This document shows, in pieces, positions 20,790-31,920 of a stretch of 64,000 bases of DNA. The DNA is from Paracentrotus lividus. Taxonomy: Eukaryota > Echinodermata > Echinoidea > Camarodonta > Echinidae. The DNA is taken from positions 47,869,587 through 47,933,586 of the forward strand of contig CALNVZ010003433.1 in assembly GCA_940671915.1 (NCBI GenBank), in the 5' to 3' direction. Within the stretch, counting starts at the first letter, position 1. The number at the start of each line of letters is the position of its first letter. Under the pieces are notes generated by a model, which saw only the letters and a program-made list of their open reading frames with translations, was not told the DNA's origin and searched no databases. The position numbers and the translations under genes are program-made.

Positions 20790-23640
20790 AACTCAAGCGG
20801 GAGAGCGTTTGCACAAACGTCCCTTTCTTGATGTTTTTGAGGGTCTTGGTTGCCTGCCAGGAGATTATGAAATAGAGATTGACAAATCAATTCCCTCAGT
20901 TAAGAATCTCGCCAAGAAGGTCCCAGTGGCCTTGAAAGAGAAGTTGAAGCAGAAACTGGAGGAGCTAGAACAAAGAGAGAATCTTAAAGAAGGTGTCAGT
21001 TCCGACAGACTGGGTGAGCAACACAGTACTGGTCAACAAACAAACAAGCTCAGAATCTGCCTCGACCCGAGGGAGCTAAATCGAGCACTCAAGAGACCTC
21101 ACTATCTGATGCCCACTATGGATGACATCTTGCCGAAGCTTGCAAGGCTAAAGTCTTCTCCGTACTTGATGCCAAAGATGGATTTTGGCAAGTGAAGCTG
21201 ACGGAAAAAAGCAGCATGCTAACAACATTCACAACCCCATATGGTCGGTACCGATGGACTCGTATGCCGTTTGGCATATGTACAGCCCAGAAGAGTTTTC
21301 AGAGGAGGCAGCATGAAATCATCGAAAGAATTGACTGGGGTGGATGTTGTGGCAGATGACTTCTTAGTCTACGGCAGTGGAGATACTTACAAGGAGGCCT
21401 TAGCAGATCACCGACAGACATTCTTCGCAAGTTCTTGACAGGGCTCGCGAGGTTTGGCCTGACCTTGAACAGGAAGAAGCTTACATTGCGCCTCCAGAAG
21501 TGCAATACATGGGGCATCTGCTGACCAGTGATGGCCTCAAACCCAGATCCAAAGAAAGTTCAGGCGGTAGTGGAGATGCCAGCTCCTACAGACAAGAAAG
21601 GAGTCCAGAGACTACTATATAGGCAGTGTCACTTACCTGGCCAGATTCCGCCAAGATTGTCAGATGTAGCAGAGCCGCTTAGGACGTCTGACAGACAAGG
21701 ATGTGCATTTTGAGTGGAGGCCAGATCATGATGAAACACTCGATGAGTTGCGCTCACTTCTCACGCAAGCTCCAGTACTCAAATACTATGATGTGAAGGA
21801 TGAGGTCACGATACAGTGTGATGCTTCGGAGAAGGGGCTCGGTGCTACCTTGCTCAGAATGGGCAGCCAGTCTCCTTTGCATCGAGAGCCTTGACCAAAA
21901 GTGAGCAGGACTTGCTCAAATAGAGAAGGAGTGTTGGCCATTGTCTACAGTTGTGAGAAGTTCGACCAGTTTATTCGGGGAAGAAAGGTGACAATCCAAT
22001 CTGACCACAAAACCCCTGGTCCCTATCTTCAAAAAGGCCATAACAGTGCTCCTAAGCGACTGCAGAGAATGATGCTGAGATTACAAACAGTATCAAATGG
22101 AGGTGAATCTACTGCCCTGGCAAGGAGATGTTCATTGCAGATTGGCTAAGTAGAGCATACTTACCTACTACTGAGAGCCAGGACAAGATATATGATAGAA
22201 TTGAGCAGATAAACCAGACAGAGTATGTAAGAATAAGTGATGCAACCTCCATCATGCTTCAGAAAGAGGACACTAAGAGATGCAGCACTGCAGACCCTGA
22301 CGTCGGTTGTGATGAATGGATGGCCGGAGAACAGAGATGATGTTCCACTAGCAGCTCGTGAATTACAAATATCGAGATGAGATAACGGTACAGAATGGCA
22401 TCTGTATAAAGGTATGAAGGCAATCGTGCCAGCTGCTATGAGGCCTTGATGATGTTCTAGAATACACAACAGCCACATGGGAGTAGATGCATGCATCCGA
22501 AGAAGCCAGATAGTAATTTTTTGGCCTGGCATGACAGCTCAAATCAAAGAAAGGTACTCCAATGTGCCACATGCAATTCGTTCCAGAAACAAACAGGTGA
22601 AGGAACCCATGATGTCCCACGAGATTCCAACCCGGCCATGGAGCATAGTATCCCAAGACCTGTTACTTTCCAGAATGATGTATATCTAATCACTGTTGAC
22701 ACTACAGTGACTTCTGGGAAATTGACAACATTACTGGAGACACTAGATCCTCAGTAATAGTGAATGTACCAAGAATCACTTTGCAAGATTCGGACGCCCG
22801 GACAGAATTATCAGCGATAATGGTCCACAGTTTTGTTGCAAGGGAATACGCTAACTTTGTCAAGGACTGGGAGTGGAACATTTACCTCGTCACCTCTGCA
22901 TTCCCAGAGCAACGGCAAAGCTGAATCAGCAGTGAAGATCGCCAAGACTCTCCTAAAAGAAACTGCTAAACAAGGAGAAGATGTCAGTTGGCTATACTGG
23001 ATTGGAGAAACACGCCAGATGACAGCGGTGCTAGTCCGGTGCAGAAAATGATGGCTCGACGGACCAACACTTTGCTGCCACACCAGAAGCACTTCTGAAG
23101 CCTCAGATAGTCAAGGGTGTTTTCAGAAAGAATCACTAGGAAGAAACAGGTTGCCAAGAAGTTTTACGATAACAGCGCCCTCTTCCTGATCTTCAGATTG
23201 GACAGCAGGTCCGTATTCAGCCTAAGAGTCGTGCCAGGAGTGGAGCCGAGGAATCTGCATGGATAAAGTTGTCCAAGATCATTCCTAATCCAGAAAGAAA
23301 CTGGCAACATGCTCAGGAGGAACCGGAGGTTCTAAGATCTACCGAAGAACCCATCCTTTCAGACATGCAAGTCGTTGAAACAGATAGACCACCCACACAG
23401 TATCACCCAGAAGAAGCTATTCAGCCATCGGGAGAAAGAATGCGGCAACAACCATCATATGCAGAAGCTGTTGCAACCCCAGTTGAAACACGTGCTGATG
23501 AATACCAAGCAGCACCTCTCGAAGTGAGTCTACAAGCCCTGGTCGTGTAGCAAATACAGATCCAAGCAGACCGACCAGATCGACGAGAACAAGGCAAAAC
23601 ATCCAAATGCCTTCGAGATTCGACCAGTTTGTGTGCAAAT
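20790..23640 (+). pseudogene. pol: Degenerate Ty3/Gypsy-type retrotransposon pol
   Basis: Successive short frames on the plus strand carry pieces of one Pol in the right order. First the N-terminal RT lead-in (PFLDVFEGLGCLPGDYEIEI, 20820-20885). Then RT palm segments with LDAKDGFWQVKL (about 21166-21200) and a YVDD-box equivalent VADDFLVYG (about 21349-21375). Then RNase H with VTIQCDASEKGLGATLL (about 21805-21855), an integrase zinc finger (HNSHMG... CATCNSF, about 22470-22580), and core pieces ISDNGPQF (about 22810-22835) and QSNGKAES (about 22905-22930). At least six frame changes or stops separate them, so no protein can be made. No gag or protease domain is seen upstream, so the 5' part is lost. 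It lies antisense within the protease intron and is bounded at the 3' side by a likely LTR. Confidence 0.9.
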
Positions 23641-24092
23641 GAGCCATACTTAAGGAAAACCCTTAAAACACTGAACTTGTATTTAGAAGCAAGTGTAAAT
23701 ATACTTGTAAGGAGTTCGCGTTATTTTGTTTTAGTTGGATTCAGCATTCAGCATTTCATGAACAAAACATTTCGCTCGAAAAAACCCCAAAAAATGAAAA
23801 ACCCTGGAAACTTCCTGGACTTGTGGAATTTCGCGATACAATTCACTTCACTTTCACTCAAAACTAATCCGCACAAAGAACTGGATGCTTTTATTTTGGA
23901 ACTCGATGCAACATATAAACAAATGGACAATGGACTCAGTTATATTTTTTATATCACATGATCATATTTTCTTCATTTGAAATTTCAGGTATCAAAAGTG
24001 TGTAATGTGATTGGGATATTGAAATAATAATAATAATAATCAAAAAGGGGAGAGAAAATGATTGAAAAAAAAAATTGATCTTTTTTTATATT

Positions 24093-24253
24093 AAAGGAAG
24101 GGAGATGTTACGGGACTTAGAAGTTAACGATATCCCGATCACAAGTATCGATACCGCAACGTTGTTGTTATGTTCATGAATACCAACATGATACTTAGAA
24201 CGTACGAACCCGTTTGAAATCTCTTTATTCTGAGTCAACAGACATATCTAACA
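24093..24253 (+). mobile_element. Polypurine tract and probable short 3' LTR of the Ty3/Gypsy remnant
   Basis: AAAGGAAGGGAGA (24093-24105) is directly followed by TGTTACGGGA. A TAACA at 24249-24253 gives TGTTA...TAACA ends, so an LTR of about 148 bases is proposed (24106-24253; a second TAACA at 24256-24260 is an alternative end). The matching 5' LTR was not found. Order and distance behind the integrase segment fit a 3' LTR. Inferred from structure only. Confidence 0.5.
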
Positions 24254-24619
24254 GATAACATGGATAAGGGCTCCAAAATTATTCAGATATGGACATTCTG
24301 ATTGAGTAAGTTGTACATTATGGAACATTATTCGCTTTTTACTAAACAATGCAAACATTTAACCTTTTGTTAACTCTTGTTTTATTCAGCCTCTTATTTC
24401 ACTGTTTCTAATACAAAATTTATATTTGGAGGGTGAGGGATCTTAACCATTATTCAACACCATCCCTAGTAAACACCGCCTTCTATATCCTCTGAACCCT
24501 CCGCGCCCCCATCCTCGCTGAACTTGTGCCCCCCCCCCCCCACGGTCTATTTCGGATTGACGCCCATGCAAGAAGCCCCCCAAAACGAATAAAATAAAGA
24601 ATTTTATTCTGGTTCTTAC

Positions 24620-24733
24620 CTTCATTACGATAATGTACTGGTCCTCAATAGCTTCTTGTACGATGTAAAATGTAGCGTTTTTTGCAGTCGTGAGTGCCAC
24701 AAAGACGCTCAAAATCACAACGATGAGCTTCAT
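24620..24733 (-). CDS. Subtilisin-like protease, first coding exon (signal peptide, start of I9 propeptide)
   Basis: ATG at 24733-24731 opens a 38-codon exon ending AAG|GTAAGA in phase 0. Residues 1-17 (MKLIVVILSVFVALTTA) are a classic signal peptide with a short basic n-region and hydrophobic core. Residues 22-38 (FYIVQEAIEDQYIIVMK) match the first strand of the inhibitor-I9 propeptide (family form ..IxGxYIVVxK). A second ATG lies just upstream (24736) in the same frame; the one chosen gives the standard signal-peptide length. The enzyme is thus expected to be secreted as a zymogen. Between this exon and the one at 17764 roughly 50-60 propeptide residues are missing; the exon(s), phase 0 at both ends, were not found in the 6.8-kb interval that now holds the Ty3/Gypsy remnant. 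Confidence 0.8.
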
Positions 24734-24779
24734 GATGATGGTGCAAACCCCGTCAGCTACAGATGCTCACAGATCTATC

Positions 24780-24787
24780 TATATATA
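24780..24787 (-). promoter_or_regulatory. Candidate TATA box of the protease gene
   Basis: TATATATA on the minus strand, about 47 bases before the ATG. A start site some 30 bases downstream would leave a 5' UTR of only 15-20 bases, which is short. The tract is also compatible with simple TA-rich sequence. Confidence 0.3.
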
Positions 24788-25013
24788 ATCAGTTGAAAGC
24801 TCCGTAGAATTCTGCTTTAGTTATACAATCAGGACTTGCTTCTGCGAGTGATGTACTTTCGATCAAGTGATGCCGGGCTTGTTGAGCGAATAAATATATA
24901 GTTTTTCCAGTAATGCCATTGCTCAGCAAGGCGAAACCAAAACCCTATTAAATCCTGCTTTATCACAAATTCTGGCGCCAGAAAAGCCTTTAGAAATTGA
25001 TCTTATAACAAAA

Positions 25014-25435
25014 AGCGACCGATGACGAGAATCCGTGATAAGCAACAATAAATACTATGAATAGAATTACTTTCTTATATAAGGATAAAAAGTTTTTGTC
25101 AATGCTTGAAAAAGCTCAACAGCGACCGATGACGAGAATCCGTGATAAGCAACAATAAATACTATGTAGTATTACTTTCTTATAAGGATTAAAAGTTTAT
25201 GTCAATGCTTGAAAAAGCTCAACAGCGACCGATGACGAGAATCCGTGATAAGCAACAATAAATACTTTGTAGAATTACTTTCTTATAATAGGATTAAATG
25301 TTTATGTCAATGCTTGAAAAAGCTCAACAGCGACCGATGACGAGAATCCGTGATAAGCAACAATAAATACTATGTTGAATTACTTTCTTATAAGGATTAA
25401 AAGTTTATGTCAATGCTTGACCAAGCTCAACAAAT
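25014..25435. repeat. Four-unit tandem repeat, ~103-107 bp period
   Basis: GCGACCGATGACGAGAATCC recurs at about 25015, 25122, 25225 and 25330, each followed by GTGATAAGCAACAATAAATA and CTTATA(A)GGATTAAAAGTTTATGTCAATGC. The last unit ends in CAACAAATTGGGAGGTA, a phrase that recurs at 27511-27532 next to the Harbinger-like MITE. Confidence 0.9.
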
Positions 25436-25458
25436 TGGGAGGTATCTAAAATTCTGTA

Positions 25459-27311
25459 GGGGAGATAGGAGACAATTGTAACACTTTTTACCAAATTTGA
25501 CTTATCAACTTTATTATAGCTAAATATTTGCTTAAAACTAAGTAAAACGAAAAAGGCATATCTAAGCTCGACATATGAATACGTTTGGGTTAAGGGAAAC
25601 TATTTATTTTTAAGCTATTATCATTTCAAAACAAGAGGTCGAGTGTTACTATTGCCCCTGAACCCGGGGCAATTGTAAAAGACATATGGGGAATTTGTAA
25701 TACATGAAATTGTAACATTTAGTTTTCTTTATCAAAGCTATGCCCTTGACAGATCGACAACATTAACCACATATAATAAGCTAACTATAATAAAACATGG
25801 CAATGTTTGACTCAAGTTCCATTATATTTTCCACTTGCTATATGCATGGCATGGGGTTATTGCAGAAGTTTACGTAGGGGAGAGTGGGGTTAGTTGGAAC
25901 ACGGGGTTAGTTGAAACATTGTAATTTTCTTGAACGTCTATAAATATATTTATGCAAATCGACCCTCAGGTTGTTGCTATTAGCAACTGCCATCCACCAC
26001 ATTTTAGACAGCACACATGCTTCAAGCCTCGTGAAGTTAGAAAGCAATGTTTGTTTTTTCACCTTCTGAGTAAATTTTGTCATTTTTACAAAGGTTTTAT
26101 TATCTCAGAGAAGATCATAAATTAAGTTGGCCAGTTTTTGATTATAACAAACAGTTATACCAAGCTACAAAACAAGGTTAAATATATGGAATGTTGTTGT
26201 CCCTCTTTTGTGCTGTAAGCTTACAAATGTCAAATGGGCCTCTGGGGTTAGTTGGAACATTTTGAACGGGGTTAGTTGGAACATGTACTAAGTAAATAGG
26301 TTTCAGCTGAATAAAAAAATAAAAATCATATAATTCAATGAAGTGTTCCGAAATATTCCTATAAATGTATATTAGTTCACATTGGACAATTTTATTTTGG
26401 TTTAAAAAAAATATATATTGCAGAATGCTACTTTACAGGACTTCAGAATATCTGTATCTGAGTGGATGCTATCAAGTGTAATAAAACATGAAGTAAAAAA
26501 AAATGAACACCAATCTTTAATATTTTAATTGAAACCAATAAAGCAAGTTAGCTGAACCCATGCAATAATGATGCAGGTATTTTAAATATAATTTTTTATG
26601 ATATAATGCACAATGTTTCAACTTACCCCATACCTTGTTCCAACTAACCCCGTGTCTGGGGTTAGTTGGAACACTTGACATGGACTTGTTGAAGATGGAT
26701 TTTTTCCGGAACCATCACTAAGTTTAAGAATTTTATGGGGTACATTTTGTAGCATACAGATATACACTCAACTTGATTGTTTATTGTTTCTTGAAATAAA
26801 TCCGCTTTTGTTTTACGGCCATTTTTGTGAAAAATGTTCCATATAACCCCGCTCTCCCCTACTCTGTATATGGGCGATGGTAGCGCGCTGAATTGTCCCG
26901 GGGCTATACGGGGCAAAGGGTATACTTACTTAACGCTATTGTTACTATTGCCCCTGTGATGGGCGACCATGTTCGGAGAGATTTTCTCTATCTTAACTTT
27001 GATCTTCATCGTTGAAGCTTTAGCAAAATACAGGCCTAAGAATATAATTTCTAAATAAATAAAAATGACAGCCATAGCTCAACCAAATATTTGTCCAGAA
27101 GTAAAACATTGGGCAGTGTGAAATATTACTTTCCTGCTCAAAAAACGATTTTTCTGCTTTAGAAAGTTCCTTGAACCGTTAAATCTGTTTACACTCAAAC
27201 AGCATGTGGAGCGATGAAAAGCACATGCTCTGTACACAAGTTAAGATTGTAGCGTGTTTCTGCGAGGGATGGGAGCCTCTGTTACAATTGCCCCGTGTCC
27301 CCGGTCTCCCC
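25459..27311. mobile_element. TIR element of the GGGGAGA family, host of a nested relative
   Basis: Left tip GGGGAGATAGGAGACAATTG, right tip CAATTGCCCCGTG...GGTCTCCCC, flanked by TA. Internal echoes of GGGGCAATTGTAA(C/A) occur along the element. About 870 bases remain once the inserted element 25877-26859 is removed. Confidence 0.72.
25877..26859. mobile_element. Nested GGGGAGAGTGGGGTTAGTTGG element (~983 bp)
   Basis: Left tip GGGGAGAGTGGGGTTAGTTG, right tip TATAACCCCGCTCTCCCC, with TA on both sides (25875-25876, 26860-26861). The phrase GGGGTTAGTTGGAACA and its complement recur inside. It lies wholly within the 25459-27311 element, whose sequence resumes after it, so the insertion order is clear. 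Confidence 0.8.
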
Positions 27312-27350
27312 TACTTAAACTTTAAGTAGGGGAGACCGGGGACACGGGGC
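27290..27350. repeat. Perfect 30-bp inverted repeat with a 1-base centre
   Basis: Arms 27290-27319 and 27321-27350 are exact complements (GCCCCGTGTCCCCGGTCTCC onward to CTACTTAAA), separated by one C. It is formed by the right tip of the TIR element facing a second, oppositely oriented copy of that tip. The corresponding place in copy 2 (about 39788-39850) has lost single G's. Confidence 0.92.
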
Positions 27351-27532
27351 TTTATATCACAAAGCCTTGTGAAGAATGATCCCATATTAAATCTAATCTG
27401 TGATAAACTTATTTCTTTATCTACTTTCACCATGCAAACTCCATCCTTCAAGGATCATATTAGAATGACTTTCTTGTATAAGGATTAACAGTTTACGTCA
27501 ATGCGTCACCCAACTTAACAAATTGGGAGGTA

Positions 27533-27760
27533 GGGTGGTATCTCACTTCGCGGAGACGTCTCCGCGACAGAATAGAAAATTTCGTCTCCGCGACAGATAA
27601 AAAGTATTCAGAACGTCTCCGATATCGCGGAGACGTCTCTGAGGCGTCTTCACGACAATTTATATTTTAAAAAAAGGCTGAAGTACAATGTAGTCCCAAA
27701 TCCGTCTCCGAGACGTCTCCGCGATATCGGAGACGTCTCTAATGCTTTTAATCCGTCGCG
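27533..27760. mobile_element. Harbinger-like MITE copy 5, one end
   Basis: Starts GGGTGGTATCTCACTTCGCG and continues with GAGACGTCTCCGCGACAG repeats; no matching right terminus nearby. Part of the same end, inverted, occurs at about 32540-32575. In copy 2 the equivalent starts near 40034. Confidence 0.65.
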
Positions 27761-28980
27761 GGGCACGTATGTTCCAACCGCTCGTTTCCTGGGCGCATCC
27801 ATGTTGAAATGTTATAATTAGCATAACCACTGAACCGGTTCCGTGAACTCTTCAGTGAACTTTGCGAACTTTGCCCGCTGTAATTAGCTCCTCCTGTTCG
27901 TTAATGAGCAAGGAAACCTCTCAAAATATCTTATTTTCCAGTGTGCGCGCCCGGGTGGAGCAAAATACAAAAGAATATTTATGAGAAGATATGAATCAAG
28001 CTCGTTTAATTAAAGTTACTTATTTCTCACAAAACTGACCCAAAGTGACATATATTTCCAACAAGAAAAAGTTTGTAAAATTTTTGAATATTTATGAATA
28101 TATTCTATTTTCTCATTTTTTTTTCCTTCCGAATTTTTACAGCTTTACCGACCTTTATATTTAAAAACTGCGATATATTTTTTATATTTTCCATCACTTT
28201 CGGGAGATGAATATGAAAAACGGTGATGCTAGAAGCTCCAGAAAACAGGTAATTTTCAACAAATTGAAACAGTGCTTTCCGTATACCATGGAGCTACTAA
28301 AGTTATGCGGTATACTGTATATGCAATGTATCGAGAGGGTCAGGCTATAATAAAGTAAGTTATGTTAAATATAGTCAGTGTATGACAACAGTTACTTGGA
28401 GGAACAGGTATATTTTGTGGATGTATTTAGTAATTTAATCATGGAAGCCTGCGCGGTAGTACCATGGAGCTACTAAATTAAGTAAGCCTACGGTACGTAT
28501 CTAACATAATTATTGTCATTAGTTTTACAATGCAAAGTTTGACACATGTTTGTAGACTATGTGCTAACTCTACCTAGCCTTATTTATATTATATTTTAAT
28601 CGATCTATGATAGTATAAATGACAAATGACAAATGCTTTACTTTTTTATATCATATAAAAATATAATAAAAAAAACACACAAACAAACATGCAGACAAAA
28701 CAAAATGGGAAAACCTTTTCATTGCCATTGCACTTGTAATTATTTTCGAATTAATAAGCTTTCAGAATATTATAGCCTTTAGTTTAGATCTCTATTACAA
28801 AATACATCAACAAATACAACTGTTTCTCCAAGTTGTTGTTCATACACCAAGGGCGTAAATCCTGGGGGATACATCCCCCCCAGATTTTGGGAGGGGGATG
28901 CCCTGTACAAACATCCCCCAGTTTTCAAAAAAGAAATGAAAAAAAATTACACTAGATATTGTGTTATTGCTTAAATAAGC
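27761..28980. other. Non-coding, no gene recognised
   Basis: A/T-rich sequence with a GGGCGTAAATCCTGGGGGATACATCCCCCC segment near 28855-28890, the tip of a dispersed repeat also seen near 59750-59860. ATG-led open frames are short and lack any conserved motif. Confidence 0.4.
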
Positions 28981-29329
28981 GCTCTCAATACTCTAAAATG
29001 CCTCTTTTTTACCCCCCAAACCCCAAATTTTCCGCTCGGTCGCTATGCAACCTCGCACTAAGTAACAAACAGTAACCTAAGTATCAATAGTTGGATCCAA
29101 TGTATTTGATTGATACACGTCTGCCAAACCCAATTTACCCCCTCCTCGTCTGGGGACAAACCTTAGGAAAGGGTGTGGTTGACAATCAAATAGTTGTGTG
29201 GAGGGTTTAATTGGGGGCCTGCAGCCCACAAAATTTTCGTATCAAAAGATTGTGGATTCGTTTTCTATCGCTGTTTTTTTTTTTTAAACAAAGTATGTAA
29301 AATGTGTCTTCTAAATGGAAACTAAATTA

Positions 29330-30560
29330 TTTCCTGCTCGCACTTCGCTCTCGCTGATACTAAATAGGATTTATAATCTCCAAATTTAAGCTTAAAACAT
29401 TTGGGCTCGCGCTTCGCGCTCGCATTGCTTTTTCCATTACTAAAATGAACAGAAATCAAGGCTACCATATGATTCTTAAAAGCATACATTCAAAGACAAA
29501 TTTCTTCGTACACCCTAGTCCAGATACTGTCCCTTCGAAATTTACTATTCCCCCACGCAATGCGCGATCCCCTCTGATCGCGCGACCCGAGTGGGGGAAA
29601 ATTCGGGGGTCGCGCGATCAGAGGGATCGCGCATTGCGTGGGGGAATAGTAAATTTCGAAGGGACAGTATCTGGACTACGTACACCCCCCCCCCCTCTTC
29701 GAATACCGTTCTCTTTGGTCTCTATATGCCTCTGAAAGTGTCCCCTTTTATAGAAAAAGTGCCCTTTTTTCCATCGAGACCCCACTTTCAAAATTCGTGA
29801 CGCCGCCCTCTACTGTGTGTTTTTGTTTTGTTTGTTGTTTTTTTTTTCGCGCTCACAGTACTATGAAGGACCTTTAATGCATAAAAAAATATTCAATTTC
29901 AGCTTAAAAATTTTCGGCTCGCGCTTCGCGCTCGCTGATAGTAATAATAATAATAATAATAATGTGAACATTTATAATGCGCCGGTATCCATCATGAAAG
30001 ATGCTCTTTGGCGCAGTAAAGAAAAATGAAAAACTACAATGCACAATGCACAAATATCTCAAACCTTTACCTCAAAAAGTTCGGCTTGCGCTTTGCGCTG
30101 CATTACTTTTTTTTCAATTACTAAAATAAAATTGAATCAAGGCAGCCATTATGATTCTTTAAAGTATACATTCAAGACAACTTTTCTTCGTATCTCCTCG
30201 CCTCTGAATAAATTTCTCTTTAGATCTATGCCTCTGATCTAAAGTGTCCCCCTTTTCAGAAAAAGTGCACTTTTTATCGAGACCCCACTTTCAAATCCAT
30301 TCTGCCTCTACTACATATTTTTGTTTTTTTGTTTTTATTTTGTTTCCCGCTTGCAAATAGTATATAGGACCTTTAATGCACAAACATATTCAATTTCAGC
30401 TTAAAATTTTCGGCTCGCGCTTCGCGCTCGCTGATACTAAAAAACGAAGTATAATGCACAAATAACTCCAATTTTTAGCTAAAATTTTCGGCTCGCGCTT
30501 GCGCTCGCATTAGATTTTTTTTTCCATTACTAAAATGAACAGGAAACAATGCAGCCACTG
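29330..30560. repeat. Cluster of CGCGCTTCGCG-core dispersed repeat units
   Basis: GCTCGC(G)CTTCGCGCTCGC(T/A) occurs near 29405, 29918, 30413 and 30488, each preceded by AGCTTAAAA(A)TTTTCGG and followed by TGATACTAA or TTACTAAAATGAACAG. Same core as the 1-720 array. A (TAA)n run lies near 29941-29962. Confidence 0.8.
29516..29678. repeat. Long near-perfect hairpin (~70-base arms)
   Basis: TAGTCCAGATACTGTCCCTT...ACGCAATGCGCGATC...GATCGCGCGACCC faces its complement ending CTGGACTA, with about 20 bases between arms. Copy 2 carries it at about 42006-42166. Arms of this length and purity suggest a recent fold-back insertion. The open frames across it are mirror artefacts. Confidence 0.9.
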
Positions 30561-30714
30561 AAGCTAGAAGCATACATTCAAAGACACATTTTTATTCACA
30601 CTCCCTTTTTAAAGACCCCTTCTGTTATTTAATTTTTTTTTTCGCCTTCTTAGTTTCTGGTAAATTCGGCACCCTCGCTAAGTTTAGGATAAAGTTAGAA
30701 CCCCTAAGTTAAAG

Positions 30715-31665
30715 TTAAATTTGGCGCCCCTACATTTGAGCTCAATCTGAAGTCCATAAGTTTAAGGCGCTCCCTAAGTTTCAGATCATTTTGGCGCCCC
30801 TACATTTGAGCTAAATTTGGCGCCCCAATGTTTAAGGTCAGTTTGGCGCCCCCATGTTTAAGCTCAATCTGGGCGCCCTACGTTTAAGCTCGATTTGGCG
30901 CCCCTGTAGTTTAATGTCGATTTGGCGCCCCTAAATTTTAGGTCACTTGACGCCCCTAAGTTTAAGGTCAATTTGACGCCCCTATGTTTAAGCTTAATAT
31001 GGCGCCCCTACGTTTAAGCTCAATTTGGCGCCCCCGTAGTTTAATGTCGATTTGGCGCCCCCTAAATTTAAGGTCGATTTTACGTCCCTAAGTATAAGGT
31101 CAGTTTGGCGCCCCTATGTTTAAGCTCAATCTGGCGCCCCTACGTTTAACCTCAATTTGGCGCCCCTGTAGTTTAATGTCGATTTGGCGCGCCCTAAATT
31201 TAGGTCGACTTGACGCCCCTAAGTTTAAGGTCAATTTGACGCCCTATGTTTAAGCTTAATATGGCGCCCCTACGTTTAAGCTCAATTTGGCGCCCCCGTA
31301 GTTTAATGTCGATATGGCACCCCTAAATTTAAGGTCGATTTTACGTCCCTAAGTTTAAGGTCAGTTTGGCGCCCCTACGTTTAACCTCAATTTGGCGCCC
31401 CTGTAGTTTAATGTCGATTTGGCGCCCCCTAAATTTAAGGTCGACTTGACGCCCCTAAGTTTAAGGTCAATTTGACGCCCCTATGTTAAAGCTTAATATG
31501 GAGCCCCTACCTTTAAGCTCAATTTGGCGCCCTGTAGTTTAATGTCGATTTGGAGCCCCCTAAACTTAAGGTCGACTTGACGCCCCTAAGTTTAAGGTCA
31601 ATTTGGGCGCCCCTATGTTTAAGCTTGATATGGCCGCCTACCTTTCAGCTCAATTTGCGCGCCTA
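30715..31665. repeat. Tandem array of ~27-29 bp units, TTTGGCGCCCCTA(C/T)GTTTAAG
   Basis: More than 30 imperfect units alternating CAATTTGGCGCCCCTACGTT, TCGATTTGGCGCCCCCTAAA and GTCGACTTGACGCCCCTAAG. A higher-order pattern of several unit types repeats within the array. Every unit carries GGCGCC or a one-base variant. Copy 2 carries it at 43190-44140 with small deletions. Confidence 0.92.
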
Positions 31666-31731
31666 CCCGGGTTGCCCGGGCCCATAAAGCCCCCCCCCCC
31701 CCCCGATACCCAGAATAGAATCCATGACATA

Positions 31732-31920
31732 ATGCTCCGGCGACAATTGCTCCGCTATAAATTCCATACACTAATCGAATGACTAACTTCAACCAGGGAC
31801 TTTACACATACCCTACCCTAAACCTAACCCTAAACCTAATATAAATCCCTATTACAGCCCTAACCCTAACCCTATATCTTAGACGAAATAAAGCCCGGAG
31901 CAATTGTCGCAGGAGCAAAT
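31732..31920. mobile_element. Short TIR element with telomere-like (CCCTAA)n core
   Basis: ATGCTCCGGCGACAATTGCTCC faces GGAGCAATTGTCGCAGGAGC. Between them lie ACCCTAAACCTAACCCTAAA and GCCCTAACCCTAACCCTA, matching the TTAGGG telomere unit in two short tracts. Copy 2 equivalent at about 44205-44400. It is internal, so not a chromosome end. Confidence 0.7.

Noticed and set aside
23629-23961. 110-codon plus-strand frame behind the pol remnant
   Set aside because: No Env-, gag- or host-like motif; lies between decayed integrase and the LTR candidate, and is most likely non-coding 3' sequence.
20790-24253. Intact, active LTR retrotransposon
   Set aside because: Multiple frame changes and stops in pol, no gag or protease domain, and only one LTR candidate.
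25014-25435. Possible CRISPR-like array
   Set aside because: Whole ~105-base units repeat with no unique spacers; eukaryotic context and no cas genes.
31800-31875. Chromosome end or telomere
   Set aside because: Only two short CCCTAA tracts, enclosed by inverted repeats and continued by ordinary sequence on both sides.
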